From Deltaproteobacteria bacterium (lineage in GTDB: Bacteria > Bdellovibrionota > O2-12-FULL-43-9 > JACQJE01): a stretch of DNA of 10,444 nucleotides. A program made the translations under genes and the position numbers. Position 1 is the first letter of the stretch, and each line of letters opens with the position of its first letter. The stretch covers positions 1 through 10,444 of the forward strand of contig JACQJE010000155.1 of the NCBI GenBank assembly GCA_016205125.1. The letters run 5' to 3'. The notes under the pieces were generated by a model that searched no databases, had not been told where the DNA came from, and was given only the letters and a program-made list of their open reading frames with translations. Below, piece by piece: positions 6,727-10,444 of the stretch.

Positions 6727-8253
6727 TTACACCAAAGATGCCGCAAACTCCGCAAGCAATCTCACACCAAATCCCGTCCCCCCTCGCGGCACGTAGGACG
6801 AGAGATCTCCCGAGGTGTAATATGCCACACCCGCAATATCGAGGTGTACCCAGGACGAAACCCCTTCAGGCACAAAATGCTTGAGGAACGCGGCACCCTG
6901 GCTTGCGCCTCCCCCTCTCACTTTCCCGGCGTTACAGACATCGGCGACGTGGCTCTTCACATCTTCGGAGTATTCATCGTAGAGCGGCAATGGCCATACC
7001 CGCTCCCCCACCTCTTCACCCAGCTGATGGAACTTCGCTATCAGTTTCTCATCTGTCCCGATGGCCGCACAGCAGGCCCTCCCCAACGCAACTGAGCAGG
7101 CTCCCGTGAGGGTGGCAATATCGACAATGACATCGGGCTGGTATTGCCCTGCATAATGGAGGGCGTCGGCCAGAATGAGGCGCCCCTCCGCATCCGTATT
7201 GTCGATTTCTATTGTTTTTCCTGACATGGCCGTCACAACAGAACTTGGCAGTATGGCGGTTCCGCTCGGAACATTCTCCGTGGCAGGGGCAATCGCAACA
7301 ACGTGAAGAGGGAGCTTGAGTTCTGCAATTGCTTTGATTGCCGATATCACCGCGGCCGCACCACTCATGTCATATTTCATATCTTCCATCTGGAGAGAGG
7401 GTTTGAGAGAGATCCCCCCACTGTCAAACGTGACCCCTTTCCCAACCAAGGCGATTGTCTTCTTCGCTTTTCCGGCAGGAACATATTCAAGAACAATAAA
7501 TCTCGGCGGGCGTGTGCTTCCTTGGCTAACGGCGATGAGTGCCCCCATCTTCTCTTTGCGGATCTGCGTTTCATCGAGAATCGTCACCTTTAAGTGAGCG
7601 TCTTTGGCCACTTCTCGCGCTCTTTCGGCAAGCTTTTCAGGGGTGAGCTCATTGGCAGGGGTATTTTGCAAATCTCTCGCAAGGCACTGGGCCTTTGCCA
7701 AAATCTCTCCCCTTGCAACCCCCCCTTTGACCGTCGAAAGATTCTTCTCTTCCGTGACCACTGAGATATGATCCATTTCAAATGAGGGTTCATCCTTCGT
7801 CTTAAACTGCTTAAATTCATAGAGTGAGAGGATAAAGGCCTCCGTCACACTCTGTCCTCCCTTCCCCCAGGACCAGCTGTTTCGTTTGAGAGAGGGGAGA
7901 AAAACAGCCGCATTTCCCACCTTTTCCTGCCGCAATCTTCTCGCCGCTTTTCCGAGCCCCCTTCTCAAGATTTCAAGCGTCACATCCTCTTTTTTTCCCA
8001 GGCCGACAAAAAGGAGGTGAGCTGTTTTTCCAAAGGGGTGGTTTCTTAAGAAGACGATCTCTTCTTTCTTTCCAGAAAAGAGTTTCTTCTTTTCCAGATC
8101 TGAGAGGATGTTTTCGAGTCCGGCAACCGATTTTTCCCACTGGAGCTTTGTGACACTCTTATCCTTTTCTTTCTTCTCTTCCCCATATGCAAAGAGAATC
8201 AGACATTCCTGCGCCACATCATTGAGCCTTGTTTTTTCGACGGAAAATTTCAT
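6727..8253 (-). CDS. pepA: Leucyl aminopeptidase (peptidase family M17)
   Basis: Cytosolic di-metal aminopeptidase that removes N-terminal residues from peptides; some PepA proteins also bind DNA. The C-terminal catalytic domain shows KGVTFDSGGISLKP and KYDMSGAAAV (metal-binding Lys and Asp), the M17 signature NTDAEGRLILADAL (metal-binding Asp and Glu), DIATLTGA, and the closing HLDIAGVAYY and GGTGFGVRLL. The N-terminal non-catalytic domain is variable. The start is the ATG whose A is at 8253 (protein MKFSVEKTRL), because aggag lies 8 bases upstream; a longer reading from TTG 8274 would place that ribosome binding site inside the gene. The product is 508 residues, normal for the family. It converges on rsfS and diverges from the MNT gene. 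Confidence 0.95.
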   Translation of the reverse strand: MKFSVEKTRLNDVAQECLILFAYGEEKKEKDKSVTKLQWEKSVAGLENILSDLEKKKLFSGKKEEIVFLRNHPFGKTAHLLFVGLGKKEDVTLEILRRGLGKAARRLRQEKVGNAAVFLPSLKRNSWSWGKGGQSVTEAFILSLYEFKQFKTKDEPSFEMDHISVVTEEKNLSTVKGGVARGEILAKAQCLARDLQNTPANELTPEKLAERAREVAKDAHLKVTILDETQIRKEKMGALIAVSQGSTRPPRFIVLEYVPAGKAKKTIALVGKGVTFDSGGISLKPSLQMEDMKYDMSGAAAVISAIKAIAELKLPLHVVAIAPATENVPSGTAILPSSVVTAMSGKTIEIDNTDAEGRLILADALHYAGQYQPDVIVDIATLTGACSVALGRACCAAIGTDEKLIAKFHQLGEEVGERVWPLPLYDEYSEDVKSHVADVCNAGKVRGGGASQGAAFLKHFVPEGVSSWVHLDIAGVAYYTSGDLSSYVPRGGTGFGVRLLAEFAASLV

Positions 8254-8323
8254 CACGACTGCTCCTGTTGGCAAGATAAATTATTGAATGAATTTAAAAC
8301 TTCTGAAAAGCCGAAGCCTTTTT

Positions 8324-8353
8324 CCTATAGCAGAGAACAATTCCAACTGTCAA
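8324..8353 (-). promoter_or_regulatory. Likely sigma70-type promoter for pepA
   Basis: On the - strand, TTGACA (8353-8348) is followed after 18 bases by TATAGG (8329-8324), with TGC directly before it as in an extended -10. Initiation is expected near 8317, about 64 bases before the ATG. The -35 is perfect; the -10 is moderate. Confidence 0.5.
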
Positions 8354-8375
8354 AAAACAATGATATGGTGTGGGT

Positions 8376-8792
8376 ATGAACGCGCTGACACTCGCACCTC
8401 ATCTCAAACAAAGACTCGATCACCTGACTGATGTGATGGCGGTTTACCTGTTTGGCTCCAGAGCCACAGGAAGAGAGCACCCATTGGCAGACTATGATTA
8501 CGGGATTCTGACTTGTTCCACAGGACATCGAAAAGGGGATGAATTCTATTTTGAACTTTACGATCTTTTGAGTGACATTTCGCCGCGCTCTTTCCAAAAT
8601 GATGTCATTGATATTGCGTTCGTACGGGATGTGGGTCTGGAACTCCGGGCTCACATTGTTCGATATGGGAAGCTGCTCTACGATCGCAATCCTGAAGCGC
8701 GGCTTGAATTCGAGTCACAGACCACGCTGCTCTATTGTGACTATCGCCCCATTCTGCTGGAAATGGACCAAGCCATTTTGGAGGCGTTATGA
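8376..8792 (+). CDS. MNT-type nucleotidyltransferase antitoxin (MntA-like)
   Basis: Minimal nucleotidyltransferase of the kind that forms toxin-antitoxin pairs with HEPN proteins. In characterised MntA/HepT pairs the nucleotidyltransferase AMPylates the HEPN RNase and silences it. The motif GS-X10-D-X-D is exact: G27 S28, ten residues, D39 Y40 D41, with the third acidic residue probably D79 in NDVIDIAF. The product is 138 residues from ATG 8376, close to the family size; a GTG at 8370 is also in frame. No strong Shine-Dalgarno sequence precedes either. The stop overlaps the next start as ATGA, the usual tight coupling of this pair. The enzyme looks intact although its partner is broken. Confidence 0.85.
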   Translation: MNALTLAPHLKQRLDHLTDVMAVYLFGSRATGREHPLADYDYGILTCSTGHRKGDEFYFELYDLLSDISPRSFQNDVIDIAFVRDVGLELRAHIVRYGKLLYDRNPEARLEFESQTTLLYCDYRPILLEMDQAILEAL

Positions 8793-9004
8793 CGGAGACC
8801 CTTCATCGTGAGGCTATTTTTCCCCGGATTGATGGGATACGAAAAAACTTAAAGAAACTGGAAGAGCTGGCCAAACTGGATTTTGAGGCATTTTGCCAAG
8901 GCGATGCGCTGGACCTGGCCCATCATAAAGATGTAGTAAAACGTGACGCGATGATGAGAATCACAATAGCTTCAACAGCAGTGGAGAGGTACGCTAATTG
9001 GTAA
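8789..9004 (+). pseudogene. Truncated HEPN (HepT-like) toxin gene, cut by tRNA-Ser
   Basis: The ORF begins at an ATGA overlap with the MNT gene, as HEPN toxins of MntA/HepT pairs do. It starts with a charged amphipathic helix (IDGIRKNLKKLEELAKLDFEAFCQG) like the first helix of DUF86/HepT proteins. It then runs into the 5' end of a tRNA gene at 8983 and stops at TAA 9002-9004 inside the D-arm. Only 71 codons remain, compared with about 110-140 in the family, and the R-X4-H RNase motif from the C-terminal half is missing. I see no continuation downstream of the tRNA. Resemblance to the family fades already after DLAHHKDVV (about residue 50), so the break may lie near 8940, with native tRNA upstream sequence following it. 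The gene is inferred to be non-functional as an RNase; family assignment rests on position and the first half only. Confidence 0.65.
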
Positions 9005-9072
9005 GCGGACGGTTTCGAAAACCGTTGTAGGTCGAAAGGCCGATGGGGGTTCGAGTCCCTCCCTCTCCGCCA
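8983..9072 (+). tRNA. tRNA-Ser (anticodon CGA)
   Basis: A complete 90-nt class II tRNA. The acceptor stem ggagagg (8983-8989) pairs perfectly with cctctcc (9062-9068), followed by discriminator G 9069 and encoded CCA 9070-9072. The D-arm is cgct/agcg with loop aattggta. The anticodon stem acggt/accgt has loop ttcgaaa, giving anticodon CGA at 9016-9018, which reads UCG. The long variable arm has a ggtc-gaaa-ggcc stem, as expected for serine. The T-arm is ggggg-ttcgagt-ccctc with one G-T pair. Its 5' end lies directly inside the HEPN reading frame. A hairpin terminator follows about 75 bases downstream. Confidence 0.96.
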
Positions 9073-9140
9073 CTTTGCTACCTCATTGATAATCGATGTG
9101 TGGCAGGGACTGACGCCGAACAAGAAGTTGCATTTTCCTT

Positions 9141-9191
9141 AATTTTTGGGCAGTTTTTGCCCACACTTTTTTATTATCTTGCCCAAAAATT
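9141..9191. repeat. Interlocking inverted repeats before the TIGR02147 gene
   Basis: aatttttgggca (9141-9152) is an exact 12-base inverted match to tgcccaaaaatt (9180-9191). Its inner half tgggca can instead pair with tgccca at 9158-9163. The two pairings exclude each other. The distal arm ends three bases before a TTGACT -35-like box at 9194, so these may be DNA operator sites, or part of a terminator region. In the 169-bp gap 9073-9241 I see no gene. Confidence 0.45.
9147..9172 (+). terminator. Rho-independent terminator after tRNA-Ser
   Basis: The stem tgggca/tgccca (9147-9152 with 9158-9163) has a 5-base loop gtttt. After cac it is followed by six T's (9167-9172). The six-bp stem with three G-C-rich central pairs is modest but has a typical T-run. 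It would end the transcript from the MNT region and the tRNA. Confidence 0.55.
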
Positions 9192-9193
9192 CG

Positions 9194-9223
9194 TTGACTC
9201 TTTTCTCGTTCTTCTGCTAATCA
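9194..9223 (+). promoter_or_regulatory. Possible promoter for the TIGR02147 regulator
   Basis: TTGACT (9194-9199) is followed after 18 bases by tgc-TAATCA (9218-9223). The -35 is good; the -10 is poor apart from a TG extension. Initiation would fall near 9230, just before the aggag at 9233-9237 that serves the GTG at 9242. Confidence 0.35.
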
Positions 9224-9241
9224 GCTCTCATCAGGAGACAG

Positions 9242-10135
9242 GTGGATATTCACAATTTTACAGATTATCGGTCTTTCCTGCTGGCTTATGCTGACGATGC
9301 CAAAAAGGCCAATCCTCACTGGACATACGGGATCTGGGCTAAGAGGCTGGGACTTAAAGACACTTCTTCTATCACTAAAATTGTTCGGGGTCAGCGCCAT
9401 CCCGGTCCTGAACTGACGGACCAGCTGATCAAAAACCTTGGTTTTGATGTCAAACGTGCTCAGTATTTTAGGGATCTCATCCATTTGCAAAAAGTGAAGA
9501 AGGATCCACGCCTCTCTCTCCTCCTCCTTGAGAAGATGAGCAAAAACCATCCGCAGGCCGTTTCGCGCATTCTTGATGATGAGACCTTTTCTCTCATTTC
9601 AAACTGGTACTGTACCGCGATTCGCGAGATGGTTCGCCTCGATCACTTTTTTGAGGACCCTAAGTGGGTATCGAGACAGCTCCACTTTAAAGTGACCCCG
9701 ACTCAAGCCTCTCGGGCGCTCGATCTTCTCTTCAAAGTGGACCTTTTAAAACGAGACCGAAATGGGAAACTTCAGATCACAGACAAGCGCTTTGCGACGC
9801 AGAACGATTACGCCAGCGAGGCAATCAAACGCTATCACGAAGCGATGCTCGATAACGCGAAGCTCGCCATTCGCAAGATCCCCGTTGAGCGGCGCGACTT
9901 TCAGGCCTCAGTTCTCACTATGAATTTCGATTCGATTTCAGAAGCGAAAGAGCTGATTCGCCAGTTTAAAGACAGCTTTTGCCGCCTCCTGGAGAAAGAG
10001 AAGGGGGATGGCACTTTTCAAATCCAGATCCAGTTTTTTCCATTGACGAAGGAGTCTGTGGAAGGCGACAGGCAGAATAAAAGGGGACGGAAAGGGAGAT
10101 GGAGCGTGTCATCCGGAGGCGAGTTGTCATCCTGA
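9242..10135 (+). CDS. TIGR02147 family (DUF4423) regulator-like protein
   Basis: A 297-residue protein of the TIGR02147 type, a family abundant in Bdellovibrio-like and Fibrobacter-like genomes and thought to be DNA-binding regulators, mostly uncharacterised. Family hallmarks are the start FTDYRSFLLAYADDAKKANPH, the helix-turn-helix-like part WTYGIWAKRLGLKDTSSITKIVRGQRHPG, then AQYFRDLIHLQKVKK. A winged-helix-like middle follows (VTPTQASRALDLLFKVDLLKRD), and the core ends in FQIQIQFFPLTK. About 25 further basic, unconserved residues follow, the last few coded by a dispersed repeat that supplies the TGA stop. The start is GTG 9242 with aggag four bases upstream. The neighbouring exported-protein gene on the same strand is a likely target or partner. 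Family is firm; function is inferred. Confidence 0.9.
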   Translation: MDIHNFTDYRSFLLAYADDAKKANPHWTYGIWAKRLGLKDTSSITKIVRGQRHPGPELTDQLIKNLGFDVKRAQYFRDLIHLQKVKKDPRLSLLLLEKMSKNHPQAVSRILDDETFSLISNWYCTAIREMVRLDHFFEDPKWVSRQLHFKVTPTQASRALDLLFKVDLLKRDRNGKLQITDKRFATQNDYASEAIKRYHEAMLDNAKLAIRKIPVERRDFQASVLTMNFDSISEAKELIRQFKDSFCRLLEKEKGDGTFQIQIQFFPLTKESVEGDRQNKRGRKGRWSVSSGGELSS

Positions 10136-10200
10136 GCGAAGCGAAGGATCTCGACTCTTCGCAGAGCGAGGAATGACAAAACTTTAGTAACTTCTCAATA
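10126..10200. repeat. Dispersed repeat copy between regulator and exported-protein genes
   Basis: gtcatcctgagcgaagcg...ggatc (10126-10150) is the reverse complement of 21-47 apart from two one-base gaps, and 10187-10200 is the exact reverse complement of 112-125. Between them, gtcatcct (10126-10133) and aggaatgac near 10168-10176 can pair imperfectly around a possible hairpin. The TGA at 10133-10135, the regulator's stop, lies within the repeat. The copy ends four bases before the ribosome binding site of the next gene, so it may also affect read-through into it. Confidence 0.7.
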
Positions 10201-10216
10201 TCGAAAGGAGGATAAC

Positions 10217-10444
10217 ATGTTTAAAGGACTCAAGGTGATGCTGGGTTTATCATTTCTGCTCGTGATGGGCGCAGAGGCCAATCTCCACGCCGACGAAGGG
10301 GCTGTAGGCAATGGCGGTGGCGCATGGGTTTGTCGTGATTGGATTGGGGGTAAAGAGGTAATTCGATGGTCAGTTCTAGTGGATCTCTATGAAGGGAGAG
10401 AGGAGTTCGATCTCTCGATTCCGGAGGTAAGTGGAGAATGGAGA
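10217..10444 (+). CDS. Exported protein with GNGGG motif, 3' end outside the window
   Basis: The first 76 codons of a gene open to the end of the window. The ATG at 10217 has a near-perfect aaaggagg at 10204-10211, five bases upstream. The N-terminus is a Sec signal peptide: MFKGLK, hydrophobic core MLGLSFLLVMGA, with cleavage likely around AEA or HA before DEGAVGNGGG. The mature protein begins with GNGGGAWVCRDWIGGKEVIRWSVL and then DLYEG. A short Gly-Asn-Gly-Gly start followed by Val-Cys-Arg and an aliphatic-Asp-Leu-Tyr-Glu run resembles a group of small secreted proteins common in Bdellovibrio-like genomes, of unknown function. There is no lipobox Cys at the cleavage site. It follows a TIGR02147 regulator gene, an arrangement that suggests control by it. 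Confidence 0.75.
   Translation, partial: MFKGLKVMLGLSFLLVMGAEANLHADEGAVGNGGGAWVCRDWIGGKEVIRWSVLVDLYEGREEFDLSIPEVSGEWR

Noticed and set aside
8306..8321. Hairpin with a UUCG loop upstream of pepA, considered as an attenuator
   Set aside because: The predicted pepA start point (about 8317) lies inside it, so the full hairpin would not be transcribed from that promoter.
8923..9123. Minus-strand ORF containing GRDSNPH across the tRNA
   Set aside because: This is the familiar false protein from translating the reverse strand of a tRNA gene; the tRNA-Ser explains the sequence fully.
1..10444. CRISPR array, transposase or phage genes
   Set aside because: No regularly spaced repeats and no recombinase or phage protein were found on either strand.

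Overview
This window (10,444 bp, GC near 50%) reads as ordinary chromosome from a Gram-negative bacterium, with small patches of repeat and toxin-antitoxin debris. The best guess is a member of the Bdellovibrionota or a neighbouring delta-type lineage. Three things suggest this: a TIGR02147-type regulator (a family seen mainly in Bdellovibrio-like and Fibrobacter-like genomes), a secreted protein starting its mature part with a Gly-Asn-Gly-Gly-Gly motif typical of Bdellovibrio-like exported proteins, and the ribosomal cluster rplU-rpmA-obgE followed by nadD-rsfS. The assignment is an inference, made without any database search.

Layout. Positions 1-149 hold a dispersed repeat of the 'gatccttcg...caggatgac' type. 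A ComM/YifB AAA+ ATPase gene (150-1667, +) follows. Its stop codon runs into a 181-bp imperfect palindrome (1666-1846) that fills the gap to a convergent gene for a membrane-anchored protein of unknown function (1896-2627, -). That gene diverges from rplU across an 82-bp spacer in which an 18-bp perfect palindrome supplies a -35 box in each direction. Both predicted transcripts start at or almost at the ATG. Then come rplU (L21), rpmA (L27), obgE (overlapping rpmA), an exported helical protein of unknown function, nadD and rsfS, all on the + strand; nadD has its own good promoter. pepA (leucyl aminopeptidase) lies convergent to rsfS on the - strand.

From 8370 on the DNA is accessory in character. 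An MNT nucleotidyltransferase antitoxin gene overlaps by ATGA a HEPN (HepT-like) toxin gene. The toxin reading frame is cut off after about 60 codons by a complete tRNA-Ser(CGA) gene, so the HEPN catalytic motif is absent. After the tRNA come a terminator-like hairpin with interlocking inverted repeats, a TIGR02147 regulator, a second copy of the dispersed repeat (which supplies the regulator's stop codon), and the start of the exported Gly-Asn-Gly-Gly-Gly protein, which runs off the end of the window.

Functionally, rplU-rpmA-obgE-nadD-rsfS joins large-subunit proteins, ribosome assembly and silencing factors, and NAD synthesis. The most interesting places are the symmetric leaderless divergent promoter, the truncated MNT/HEPN pair at the tRNA, the long palindrome, and the pairing of the TIGR02147 regulator with an exported protein.
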